Positions 1 through 13,400 of a stretch of 64,000 nt of DNA are shown in pieces; position 1 is the stretch's first letter, and every line of letters begins with the position of its first letter. The DNA lies in NCBI GenBank assembly GCA_033964015.1, contig CM066919.1, positions 14,859,646 through 14,923,645 of the forward strand, in the 5' to 3' direction. The notes under the pieces were generated by a model. It did not search any database and was not told where the DNA came from. It saw only the letters and a list, made by a program, of their open reading frames with translations. The position numbers were made by a program, and so were the translations under genes. This stretch comes from Scolanthus callimorphus. Its lineage: Eukaryota > Cnidaria > Anthozoa > Actiniaria > Edwardsiidae.

Positions 1-2540
1 GCCTCGGACGAACATAAAACTAATGTACAAACTTTGATAAGAGTTATTGTCGTAATTTGTGATGTTTTACTCTGAAACTTGGCAGTTTTACTACTTTTTA
101 GGTAGTATTTCCTTCTGTGTTAATGGCTTTTCTTTCCGTGGCCTAATTTAGAAATACGAAAAACCGCGACAAGGTCTATTCGTTTCAGAATCTGAAGTAT
201 GCGTTTGATATAGGCCAGTGTACACAAAAAAACAAGAGAGCTAAATATAACTGTTCATTAATTTATCTTAAGGTATGGCCCCTTGCTGTGAATCAGACAA
301 CACGAGTTAACTACACTTCCGCCGCAGGACGAAAAACCTCAAGTTGTCCTCGGTGGGGTAGAAAAGACATCGTAAACATCCCATAAACCATCCTGGTGGG
401 CATAACTCCACCCCGACGCCTTCCGGTCCCCTTGACTCTCTTGACATTCTCCGTATATTAGCTCCGTTCGTGCTACGGTGAAAAGTAGTAAAAATTTGGA
501 ACATTCAACGTACAATGGAGGTATCTCGAAAGACAGTGTACTAGTATCGCCGAGATTTTTGTGAGCTTCGATTAAAACCTACTGCCCGCGGGAATCCCGC
601 ACTTCGACGTGACTCAACACACGTAGCCGCCCGCTTGTGTGTGCCGTTCGTCTCGCCATTTCGTGGTTTAACCCATCATTACCTCCTTGTAACAAGGAGA
701 CGTAGACAGCTAAGGCCGTGAAATACAAAACATCAATAAAATACCTATAGTCTAGAGGTGTTGGTAGCTTGGAATATCGGTATTGGCCAACGGAAAATGG
801 CATATACTTTTGCCAAATAGGCAAGTTAATTCGCGATTGCAGAGCTGAGCTGTCCAGAGGGAGTAGGTAGCGAGGCCTGGATCCAACTAAGTCCCCTGCT
901 TGTTGTTGCTTGTTGTAGGCGGCAGACAATCCTAGGCCGATTCTGATTGGTCGATATTCTCGCTCGCCATTTTGAAATTTTACTAACCGACGTTCAGGGG
1001 CGTATTTGCCTTTAAGGTCTCTGTAAACCCGTGAGGGGTGTCTTCGGAAAAAAATTCCCGTCGCGTCGCAATTTATGCTATGATAATCAGCTATATATCA
1101 TTTTAAAGCTAAAATATTGCTCTATCATATGAAGTTGTTTAGTTTATCGAAGTTTAAATTTTTCTTGTATTTTAAGACCCCGAACTAAAAACTACCTTGT
1201 TTACTTGAGAAGCTCCAGACCACTAGCGGTTTGTTGCACAATTTCACACTTTGACGGATTTCAATCTCGGAGAACTGCAAAACCGTGTCAGCGATTTTCG
1301 ATATTTTGCATATATTTTACGAAAATATTAGGTCGCGAACTTGAAAGTCGCATTTTTTACAGTTTGTGGCCTCAAAATTTATCATAAAATCGTTTTCAAG
1401 TAAAAAATAAAAATTCCCTCACATTTTTTTTTAGTTTTGATCATTTTCTAACGGCACAGAAAATTTGAGGCCGATATCTTAAATCGTACGGGGTCAGGAG
1501 CTTCGCGAAGGTGAAAATGTGACCTAAAATTAAAGTGCTAGAAAAAGCATGTAAATGAAAATGAGTGGCGGACAATACAAAATAATGGGCAATGGAAGCC
1601 TAGGAAAACAGTTGACGCGTCATTTGAGGTTTTAGAAATATACTTTAGGACTGTATCAAATGAATTTCGGGAAAAAAGTCATTTTATGAATTTTTCCATT
1701 TTTACCTTTCACGCGACCTTAAGCCAAGTGTGTATAGTACCCTTGTCTTTGTTTATTTTTCTAAGGGTAAGTGTAAGCTTTTATCTGGTCGGGACTGAAA
1801 CTTGGAGTTATGAGCAGTTTTGGGAAATCACGTGATCGATGACGTCATCATATTTTGACTGACAGGTGTCAATTACCGATGTGCGAGATATTTTGTCGAC
1901 AAAATTTGGCGGTTGTATATTAGAAATTCACAGATTTAAAAGCATTTCAAGGAAATAACGGTAGTAATGACGTGACAAATATTTGATTGACAGCTTGTTT
2001 ATCTGTTTGTTTACCTGTTTAATAAGGACATACAGGGTAGGCCACAGGGTGGACCATGAATGGCCTAGACCACGTTTTGTCCCAATCCCAATCAGACTGC
2101 ACCAGGGCAACTCAGACGTTTTTTGGCTTCATTGGGCAAAAAGAAAATCTGAATGGGTGAGCAGTTTATCTATTTGCTTAGGCCCGTTACGTAGTTTATT
2201 TGCCGCGTCCAATCCAATGCAACATATGTTTCTTGGTACGGTATCTGTTTGGAAATTGAATAAATAGGTCGAAATAGGTTATTATCATTTTAGTTCTCGG
2301 GGTGCCTTGACGCCAGATGTCCTAGATTCTAGGACTTCATGTTTCGTCTGTGTCCAGAGCCTCAGAGATGTCAGTATATTAACTGAGAGTCGCTAACCTC
2401 GTTCCATACGCGCTTTCCCTGAATTCGCTCTGTTCGATAACTCGTGCAGCGATGCGAACAACTACATTATCACAAAAGGAATTCTGTGACAGAATAGTCT
2501 TTTCGAGACTCTAGAGTCTTTTCGAGACTCTAGAGTCAAG
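1..2540. other. Unassigned AT-rich DNA
   Basis: I see no gene I can support here. Reading frames of 60-116 codons occur on both strands, but none shows a domain, a codon pattern or convincing splice sites. There is no clear long repeat. It could be intergenic DNA or intron of a gene lying to the left. Confidence 0.5.
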
Positions 2541-3400
2541 GTAACCTGTCCACCGGATCTGAGCTCTCTTGGCAGGTCAGCACGAGAGAGGAGCTCAGTG
2601 TCGGGAACCTTTTCACGTGATTCCCAGCAGTTTCCTCCTTCGCATGTCACTCATAAACTGTCCGCGTTTTTCCCTTCGCCACTCTTAACATCCTGCACGT
2701 CACGTCTCCTGGCAATCACCTAGTCGATAAGGTGCCAGTGCTTACTGCTTGGATGCATCCAGAATGTCTTGTTGCTGGCAGGCAAATGACAGTGTTGGTA
2801 ATTAAGAGGCCATAAGATGCACATGTCTTCAAGAGGAGTAAACCATTGCTGCTGCATTTCCCGACTCCATGTCTCCCAATAACTCCCTCCCAAGTCAATG
2901 ATAAGAGACAACCCTGGCGTTGAAATCCCCAAGAACAATGAATTTATCATCCTCTAGTTTAGAACTTTATCTTTGATCTCCTCTGGGTTCGTCATCGTTG
3001 GCGTAAAAGCACTGATAATAGTTGCGAAGCGGTGGGGGACGGGGGAGGGGGACCGGTACGGTCATTAGACGATAATCAAGACCCTTCGGCATGTTGGTAA
3101 GTTAACAGATTAGGTGAGATCTCACGGCGAAACCCACACCTGCATCACGTCGTTCATCGCTGCCGCGACCACTCCAGAAGAAGGTATAGCCGGCTTTGGC
3201 TTCTGTCAACTGCTCAATGCTGCGATGTCGATGTTATCTCTCGCGAGAAGTGCTGTACATTCTCTCTAGTCTATCATAAGCGTGCGCACATTCCATGTGC
3301 CGATGGTGAGCGATGTCACCTTTACTTCTTATTGATTCGACCGCACCGATTGGATATAGAGTATATGGAGAATACTATGTTTAGTGCACCTTTTCTAGCC
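2541..3400 (-). mobile_element. Decayed LINE fragment, endonuclease domain
   Basis: Read on the minus strand with several frame changes, this stretch gives pieces typical of the AP-like (EEP) endonuclease of non-LTR retrotransposons: NIDIAALS near 3230, RDAGVGFAVRSHL near 3130, LGDFNA near 2925, then [18 protein letters not shown] and [11 protein letters not shown] near 2740-2840. The motif order matches the family's N-terminal nuclease, which nicks target DNA. Stops and frameshifts make it inactive. No reverse transcriptase follows, so the copy is partial. A related and better preserved LINE with its RT half lies at 17731-19476. Confidence 0.75.
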
Positions 3401-6400
3401 CCTTCCTTGGGCCATGGATATGAGCTGCTTAGATAACCGAACTCGGCTGCTGCTTCTGTCAGAAGAGAGCGACCGTATGCCCTGGGCCTGCGTATGGGTC
3501 TGGATCTACAGCTTTCATTGTCTCCTCAACTGCCCATCGCCGCAGGGTTTAAGGAATGTGAAGTGATTTGGAAAATAAGGAAATGTTCAATAACGTAGCC
3601 TTACTCAGCCTTAATTGGATTATTCATATTGAGGCAAGGAATATCTTAGTTGCCATTTTCATCCCTATTATTTCTAGCCGTTACCTAGGCGATCAGACGA
3701 TCAAGAGGCGAATGTGTTTGGGTTCACCATATTGGGATCCTGGCTTTGCCTTCCGCGCGTGAGGCTTGTAAACCTTTGATCTAGAGAACCTGTCAACATG
3801 CGCAAAAAGCACCCTCTTCCAGAAACTTGGCAATTTAGGTACTGTTCCAGAGCCAAAGAACAGAAACCCTACCCTGTACAGCGGCACACCCAGGGGCGTA
3901 CGCAGGATTTTTAAAAGTTGCAGGCACTGCCTAGGGCATAAGCAGGATTGTGCAAATCTACAGGCCAAGCTCTTGAATGCAGTACAGTACTTCAACCCAA
4001 AAACTGTAGGACTATAGCCAGGCTGCGTACGCCACTAGCACCCCTATAGAGCACAGAAGTGCACCACGATTGAGAATAAACAATCAAAATTTGCAGATTG
4101 AAGCTAGAGGAAGGGAAGACATACTAGACCCTTCACAAAAATAAATAGAATTTACCTAACATTTAAAAAGGGCATATTGTCAATTTCGAAGACCTGGAAA
4201 GTATTCAATTCAGTAACACGAATCAATTAGAACAAGGAGGTTCTTGCTCAGAACAAAGATTTTTTAATCTGATAATAAATCCCCCTGCCGAACAGATGAC
4301 TGCAAACTAAATATTTAACTGTTTTAAATCAAGAAACAAACTTGTAAAATAAATGTTCCACCTTTCAACTTTTTAAATCTTTTCATTTATTGGGCTGCGT
4401 TTTGTAAAGGGATTATTACTAAAGCTGATAATTTAGCAACAAACTTTGATTGAATCTTGAGGCCAAAAATGTTTAATTGTACTTGCGCGAGCATGCTCTT
4501 GATTACAGAGCCTCAACCAGCCGCCATTTTGTCAGCCTAGCAACATACGGATTCAGAAAACGCATTCATGAAACTTCGACAAAACGAGAAGCGGTCGCCA
4601 TTGTTTTCATGTTCAAAATCGGCGCTTTCGCTACTAGAGGTCTATTGATAATAGTCCCCTAGTAGCATAGCCAATCAGAATGCAGCATTGCCAATAGTCC
4701 ACTAGTTGGGTGATACTAAAGTACGATATTTTAGCATAAATACGGTAAATGAAAAGTAAAACGTTTGTAGATTGTTTGGATATTTTATCATCTATAATAT
4801 CGCAATGAAAACAACAACAAAGGAGTGGCTGAGTGAGGGTCTTTATCTCCCTTAGAAAAATAAGAATATAAAGAAATAGATCTCCTAGAGAGGCCAGTTT
4901 TTCCGCCATGCCTGGATTTTGCTTTTAAAAAAAGATGATTAGAGGCCGTTTTACAAGTAACATCGGTTCACGAGCTCTGAGTTTCTGCCCAGGGTTCGTT
5001 TGTCGCCTGCTTCTCCAGATTATGCCAGCATTTTAATTATTGTAGTATCATTGTTTCAAAATAACGATAAAAGCTACTTAGTTTTAGTTGATAAGCAACC
5101 TTTCGCTCGGTATCCCAGGAAATAACAGTGATAGGGAATAGTCATCAGGTGACGAGTCATTTGACCAACAGCCCAGAGAGTTTGTCTCTCGTGCTCAGTT
5201 TTCGTCGCTTCTGTGCTCCAATTTAGGCAAACTAATTCCTATTGAAGCACTTCTCACGGTTAATAGTAGCAGGTACATAGATGACGTCAGCTGCTAGTAC
5301 ATGCTGCTTGTGACCTCCCGCCGTGTCTGTGTCACTCCACCCCTCGGGGAAGACGATGTGTCGGCAGGCGGTCCTGCCACCCTGCGAGAGGTGGTAACAT
5401 TGTTTGAAGTCTCAAATATAACGCAATTAACCACCCAATTACGAGATGCAGGCAGTACATATGTTACGAAATTGGTGATATTTTGCACAGGGTATATAAT
5501 AAATGAATAAGTAGGGTCAATAGCAATCTTCAATGATCGCGGAGGCGTTTTGGATTCGAAGTTCGATTTTTACTCGATTTTCGACAGATTAGGATCAACC
5601 AGGTTTGTACAATGAAACAAATAAATTTTCCCCAAGAGACCCCCTAGCTTTTGAGGTGGTTTCTTTTTTCGGTCCAGTCAAATGGCCCTTCAACATCAAT
5701 GATTCAGAGAGCTGAAGGTGTAAGAAATACGAGTGGGTTGGCCATCAGCAGGAAAAGGGGGACCCCTTATCTGATGTGCACGGAACAGTGTGCCCTTCCC
5801 CCCCCCCCCCCCGGCTTTGAGTTCACACTCTCATATACATTTCTCTCGGCGACCACTTATGCTTTGAATTAGTCCAGACAAAGCGGGCGTTTGATGATGA
5901 CTTATGTCATATAAAAATGTATTCTTGCCGAATTTCTTTGCTCGCTGCATGGTAATGCATTCATTTATTCTTGTGTACGAAGCAGAAAAGACAACTGTTG
6001 GAATCGTAAATGTATGGACTGGATTTCTGTGGACTGGACGGGGACGGAAACAGCATAGATTTCACAATAAGCACGAAACAACGAAGAAAATAAAGTTGAA
6101 CCTGCTGTTGGCAATGAAAAGTTAAATTAGCTTCCAAGATCCTAATTAAATGTGTACTTCATGTGAATTGGCATCAAATATTTATCGAGTTTATTTTACC
6201 GAAACGTGACGGCACGACAAAATAGCTGAGAATTTTTCACAATTAAATTTGCTAGTAGTTCTTCATTTTGTAGTTCCTTCTATGTTACTCGAAGTGAAAG
6301 CAAAGTAACCCAAAGGAAATAGTTTTCAGTAGCATTGCCAGTATGGCTAAGTGAGTGAGAATATCTAAGGGAAAGTAATATTTTGTGTGCGAAATATGTA

Positions 6401-9400
6401 TTAAGGAAAAGTGAGAAAACAAAGTCAACAAAGAGCAGCAATTCCAATTAAATAGTTCAGCTCTATAATCTAACAACAGTAATTATATTGGGTTTTTTGT
6501 CATGATGTACATGGTTGGTATCTAAGTAACGGTCCCCCCTCACTAGGAGTTCATTACAACCTGCTGTCCAAGCTCGCCTCCTTTAACAATACTGTCTTTT
6601 CTCTTCACACCTTTCTTCACAACGAACAAGAAATCGCTTTTCATGACACTCTTAATACTACATAATCCTTTTAATCATATCACTGTACGTTTGCTGCAAA
6701 ATTAGCGGCTTATGTAAGCTCCTAACGAAAGATTGAGGAGGAAATCTCATTTGACCACCTATTGAATAAGTTATTGGCAATAGAATTGCGGTTGACAGGG
6801 ATGTAGAATGTTTTGGCCTTGAGCCACCGCAACATGACACAGCTCCGTCCAATCTGCATACTGGAAAATGGGAAAGAAAAGAATAGAAAGAAATTGTAAT
6901 CATATTTGGAATAGTTTCATTAATGTAATATACGCTGCTAATTGCGCACCTTCTGGGACAGGAAGCAAATGAAATAAATGATAGTAAAAATATTACAATG
7001 TTGGAAACAAAACGCAAGCCAATGGTTACAAGTAATATGGCAACCTACTCATTTTGAAAGCATCTCGAAACGCTACTTACCAAAACTAACGTCGCCGCGA
7101 CACTGATGGCGTGGCCAGTTGTTTAACAAAATACAGTTTTTATCACAAATGGCAGATTCGTTACAGGCTAGTAATCAGTAAGTACTGTTGTAGTTAGGGG
7201 GTGTGAGTGTTACACTAGCCTCCAATAGTGGTAAAGCATAGTGGTCGCAACTTTCGTCTTTCTGTCCAGTTATCGACACATGCACCGGCATGACGGCATC
7301 GTTGCAATTTGACTTGCTCATAATTAATATCAACCGGTGGATTACACAGAATTGCTCCGAGTAATTAATTAGTAGGCTTGCACTGCACCTGTGCCCTGAA
7401 GGGAACCTGCGAGCCGATTGGTCGGCGTTGAATTCGCTAAGGGCTATATATAAATAAGGGATTCCAGGTCTAGCAAATTCTGCTGAAGCATAACACACAT
7501 CCCAGTTACTGGAGTGAGCTTGAAATGGTTACAAAGAAGATCATACATAGTAATTAGTCTAAAAGGGAATATTATAATTTGGAGAACTCAAGTGAGCTGT
7601 TACGAATTTCCCGTGGGTTAATAGATTTGATGGGTTTTCTTATTGCGTTGGCACTATTCACGCAGGTAAAAAAGAACAAAACTCGAGCACCACAGGCAAA
7701 CAGTCTTTCAGGTTGATTTGTACTTATTTGTGGTCTTGTGTTTTAGGTTTGGTTGAACGTGTTGGGTGCAGGTGGAGTTGGTAAGTCTTGCTATCTACTG
7801 TAGATATACTGACCTTTGTGGCAGAGCGCAGGTCTAGTTAATGTAGAGCCAATAATTCGAGCTCTGTTGGGGCCTAATGTTATAGCTAGATCATGCGGGG
7901 GAGGACATTCAGATAACGTTATCAAATCTATTAATTGGTCATTGCTTTTGAGTGGGAATGAATAGTTGCACCTTGTCAAACCGCACTAGAAACCGTTGAA
8001 ACCTTGTGAAAGCCCCTAAATCGCAACCCTTCGTAGATTGTGTGCTGTCTTTACTAAAATCCAAAAGAGCTGGTTAATCAAAAGACATGAAAATGGCCGA
8101 GCTAGTTCGCAACATCTCGACTATACTGCGCGTTAGTAGTCCTTAGCAGGGAAACATCAATCACAAAATAGAGTAGTAATTTATCATTTATGTTGTAAGA
8201 ACTTATTTAGCAAAGTTAGTTTTGAAATTATGTGCTTATAGCGAAACATGGCGTTTTTGTAACTACTATGTCCATTGACTGTCTTGAAAAGCTGTCTCTT
8301 GCATGGACTTTGGACGCTATTCCATATATGAAAAGAACTTGATACAAATAAAATATATTACATTTTAAAGATCCTCTACTTCAGGATTGAGTTCAATAGT
8401 CGCAATTTTGGGTTAAATTATTCACAACTCGCGGCCTTAGTTATAAGCCGACAATTATCATGACGTAAATTCCGGGGTAAATTACTTTCAAGAAAGTTTT
8501 ACAAGGAATTTATCAACGTTTCCCGAACATGGCGAGTTCATTTATTTTGTAATCTTACAATGGGCGAAGGGTTCATCGACAACTTGGCTAAATTGCAGAA
8601 AATTAAACTAACAACGCCATCCTTAAAGGTAAATATTAATGTCACCGTACTACCAAGTTCAACATTTCGCATTGACTATTTTCCAAATAAAATAGACGAA
8701 CTCGAAATTGTCTCTCGCCGCACTGCATATTGCCTTTCTCAAATGGTTTTCTGAGTTCAAAGGCACTGGGTCTGGCTCAATATTCAATACAATCCTTCCT
8801 TTTTCAAAGTTTGATAAAAGATTACGTAAAAATGCCTTAAACAACAAGTAAATTCCAAAAGTGTCGCATGTTCGTCAAGTTCTGGCAGGCAGTCTTCGTG
8901 TCTCGTAAAGCTGCACGTTTCTTATTCACTCGTCGTAGTTTTGAGTGCAGCCTACTTGTCAGTCGAAGCAATATTTGGCACAGTGATTCATGGAGTGATA
9001 TTAGATGGGAACATCACGTCAAATAATTGCGCCTTTCAACCTCTAACACAAGAGGACTACCCGTTTGTATAGAACAGGAAGTAAAACAAACGCACCCAAC
9101 TCGTGGGAAACCTTTAACACACCACGCGATTCTCGCGAATCCAAAAACGTGTCGTGAAATGACTATAATACTGAAGGAAATCAGAAGGGGAAATATTAAA
9201 CCCGTGATGGGGTCAACAAAGACGAACCAATGATCTTGCAGTGTAGGCCTATCGCGCTTCACGTACATTTCATATGGTGATTACGTGAAAAGATATACCA
9301 TATATAAGTGCTTAGTGATATATATAGTGTCCTCCGTATAAATATATACCATTGCTTATAGAACGAAGATATACAGAAGGACACTATAGTGTACCATTAT

Positions 9401-10435
9401 AGGAATGATCTAGGGAAAGTTCGCTAAAATAATAAATTAGTTATCTGCGTACAAATGTACTCTTTCGTTTCAGTAAAAACCCGCGATACAGAAAAAAATC
9501 TTGAATTTTAGCCAAAACAGGTTGTTATTTGATTTGAAAATGCAAGGAAACATGGCGTTTGAATGGACAATCTTAGCCTAACAGGTTCTTAAAATCCAGA
9601 TTGTTATACGCGGGTTTTTACTGTACTACAAGAGGCACTGTTAAGAAAATTATCATTCTTCCTAATAGTGCAATGATCATCGCCCCCGCGAATTTCTACT
9701 TTCTCACAGCAATATCTGAACACGATCAAATAGATATTTAACAAACTACACGTGTTGGTTATCGAACAAACAAATTAAGCACAGCAGTTTGAACGTCTTT
9801 TTACCATGAAAGTTTTGAAAGTGCCGTAAGACATGTGTGCGTTCACACGATACAAATCAGCTGGTACCACACGTCAGGTATTTCAGAGTTTTCGCAAATT
9901 GCGACAGTCTCTGAAACTTCAAGTGGTCGAAAGAATAAAACTTTGATCTCATTAGTCTAGCTCAAGAGCCTAATTATCGATCTGCATAGGACCCGCGTTA
10001 AGTATAACGTGATCGATAATGTTCAAGTAACTGCGTTACGCAACCGTCATATGCCGTCCTTGCATATGATTTTGGGGTGTTAGTGTACAGTAGTTTATTC
10101 CTGTTGCCATATGCGCAAAGGTGTTTCCTGGAGCCGTGATTGCGTCATTCCGGCCTTTGTTCTGCAGTTGTTATATTGGTGACACAAGACATTTAGGAAG
10201 TGCGCACAAATTCCAACTAGGTAAAATAACTTTCTAATTTCCTCCTGTTGATCACAAACAGTTCTAAAATTATACTTAGGCAAGTCGTAACATAGAAACG
10301 CAGGAGCAATGGCGCGTAGCGCCAAACATTGTTAGCTTCAGAAAAGAGCTTAACCACACCAAATTAAGTTCGTTTTAAGGTAAGGTAGACAGATGACGTA
10401 AAAGTCGCAACATTTTTACCGCGAACTAGATAATT
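3401..10435. other. Unassigned intergenic DNA
   Basis: No gene can be supported in these 7 kb. A reading frame of 69 codons at 5301-5510 (+) sits in a locally GC-richer patch but matches no family I know. There is a short poly-C run near 5801-5812, small AT palindromes near 9330-9400, and one MITE-like element at 9471-9623 (listed separately). The promoter of the protease gene that starts at 10436 should lie at the right end, but I see no clear TATA box. Confidence 0.45.
9471..9623. repeat. Small MITE with inverted ends
   Basis: The ends CAGTAAAAACCCGCG and CGCGGGTTTTTACTG are inverted copies enclosing about 120 bp without coding potential. This is the layout of a short non-autonomous DNA transposon. 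No clear target duplication is visible. Confidence 0.6.
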
Positions 10436-13400
10436 ATGGAGCTTAAAAGTTTTGTCATCGGATTCAAACACAAATTCGGGAAGTTCCTGGTCCTTATGTT
10501 CATCGCCACGAGAAGCAGTTCGTTTTCTTACCCTGGGCCACGAAGAGATTTTGGTAAGTCTTGGGTGGCTTGAGATCACAACTCAATATTTCAACGGCTA
10601 TACAGACTCTTACACAGTATAATACTGTTGACACTTTGATTTTTCTAATCATTTATTTTTGGCGCATATTTGATTTTTACGCGCTAATATGTTCGTAGTC
10701 TTAAAAAAACTATAATGTGACTTTAACTGTTATCGTTGTTGTTATGAATAAAAATATCTATTTATATATTATTATTCATATTTTGTTGCTTAATTTGCAT
10801 ATATAAATACTCGATTTGTCTTGTTTGTTTTTATGGGCGGCTTCATTTATTGAATATGCAAACAATCATCATTTTACTGCTTATTCTGTGCGTCAGACGG
10901 AAGACAGTGCCAAATGACCGGTCAATCTCTGGATTTCTGATTTTGAGGAATGATAGAAGTTGACAGAAGTTGGCGGTGGTCTTGTTCACGATTATCAATT
11001 GTCATTATATTTTGGGGTGATATTACTCTTCATGCTATGGTTATTGTTCTAGTTATTGTTGGTATTGTCATTGTTGTTGTTATTATTGCATGTCATGTCA
11101 TTGTTATTTTTATTACCTTGTTATAGCTACAAGTATACACATTGTTCTTGCTAGTTGTTATTGTATTGTTTTTTCTGTGCTGCCTTGATTATTGCACAAT
11201 GTGTGTACAGGTAGATGTCCAAGTACGTTCAAGCCTGCCGATGGTGTGTGCTTGGTGGAATGCCTGTATGACAATGACTGCCAACCAAACCATGTCTGTT
11301 GTCAAGCCGACCGACCTGACTGCTACTACCGGAAATGTGGTAAGATTATAACGAATTGGTTGCCTGCACTGATTTGCAAGGCTGACCAGTATTGTTCTCC
11401 TTGGCAGTGCCCTTGACTAAGTGTCAGCTAGACAAGTTGCGGACGGGTGCCACGGCGGGGCAGCATGGGCAGGTATTGTTTCCAAAGTGCCGAGATGACG
11501 GTTTGTATGAAGAAATGTGTGTTTGGAAGCGAGGGACCGTCCGGTGCTGGCGAGTGGATCCAATGACCGGATCCAAATTGAGTCATGTGAAGGTGGAGGT
11601 TCGTCAGCCAAGTCCCAGCCAGCACGTGTACTCTCCTGAGGACGAGGAGGCAGAGGAGCAAGAAGAGGGATCCGAACCAGGTAAGGACGTGGGACCTCAC
11701 TAAGGACGAGTAGGTGAAGAAGTAGCGAGAGGGGGAGGGTGCACAACATGTGAAGATGACGGGGGTGGTTCGTGATGAGGGGACATCGAGAGGAGGGATA
11801 AAGAGCAGGGTCTTTTAATATCATGTAGTCATCTTTCATCGCCATTATCTGAGCATCGTGATCACATTATCGTCCCTGTTATCATTGCTGCCTCGTTTTT
11901 TGGGGCGTTCACACTCGTCAAGTAAACATGCAAACGGCAAACGACACATTGGCCGTTTTCACACTAGAAGACGAACAAATCGTCTAGACGGACAAATCGT
12001 CTGACGATTTGTTCGTCTTTGTACGTCTAGTGTGAATTCAGGTCGGACTTTAGTCGATTTGTTCGTCTATACGAACACGTTGTCTATGAAAAATCGTCTT
12101 CCTAGACGGCAAAACAGACGAACAAATTCAGACGATTTGTTCGTCTGAAAATGTGTTCGTCCCGTTTTCACATCAGACGATTTGTTCGTCTACAGACGAT
12201 TTGTCCGTCCAGACGATTTGTTCGTCTCTAGTGTGAAAACGGCTATCGACCTCTCTCACATGCACTACACTAATCGGAACCAGAGGGGCGTTAAAGAAAC
12301 ACGAGGATCGTCGGAAGTTGCCCAACCTCTGTGTCACAGAACTAACTCACACTCATTATTATAAAACTGGTTTCTATTGGATGAGATATCCAAAAATGCA
12401 AAGCGCTTACAGCTTAGAGGATAAGCGCTATATAAGCACCTACTTTACTTTACATTGGCAGTTGTGATGTTTTACAGGAAGTTGAAATGGAAGAGATGAG
12501 TTTTGAAATGTTTCATGACTGAGTGACCCAAGAACACATCACTCCCCTAGCGTACGGTATAAGAGGATTAAAATCAGATTGTTCTTAAAGACCCTGTGAC
12601 CGATGGACGTGACGGATAGTTTCGTAGCCCATGAAACTATGCTAACGAGGTAATGGTAAAAATAGCGAACTCAGTCCGCCTAAAATCTCGTGGAATTTCG
12701 ATTCATCCTTTGGTCTAAAACTGATTTATGTGATACGAAGACATAGAACAACAAACTTATGGTGTTATTTTGAAAGTTTCTTACCGTATTAGATAAACAC
12801 AACAAACCATTCATAACATTGTCACACCCATCGGACACAGGGTCTTTAACCAGAACATTAAAATGATATGGAGTCGACAATCGACTAACACGCGTAACTA
12901 TGTTATTTACCGGTCGGGAGACCTTTATCGTGTTAATATGACTCAATAATATCTTATAGAAATCAGGAGAGAAAGTCCAGTGTATTCAATTGAGCACATC
13001 CGTATTAATACTGGGAAGTTTGGGAAGGATTACTCCAAAACTCGCTGAGATATGAATTTTCAAAATTACGCTTCTTATAGTTTTTTTTTACAAAGAAATG
13101 GGCAGGAACTTCAAAACGAGGCTGGATGGGCATTGATACTCGTCCAGCCTCGACTTGACGTACTTGCCCATACATTTCTTTGTAAAAACTAACCGGATTA
13201 TGAAGTTTTGAAAATTCATCTCGGCCAGTATTCAAGCAATCTTCATCAAACCTTGCAATTTTACTAATATATGTATAAAATTATAAAGACTGGGTTCCAT
13301 TTCCTGATAACTATTGGATATTATTAATCAATATAAACGCGAGGGTGTGGTCCGCGGATAATGTCTAAACTTATTAATTCGTCTTTCTTTAAGTAATTCG

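Noticed and set aside
5301..5510. 69-codon frame in a GC-richer patch
   Set aside because: No family resemblance, no splice context and the opposite strand is equally open.
11417..11845. 142-codon frame on the minus strand
   Set aside because: Antisense of the first thyroglobulin exon; no domain, and the plus strand has matching splice phases.
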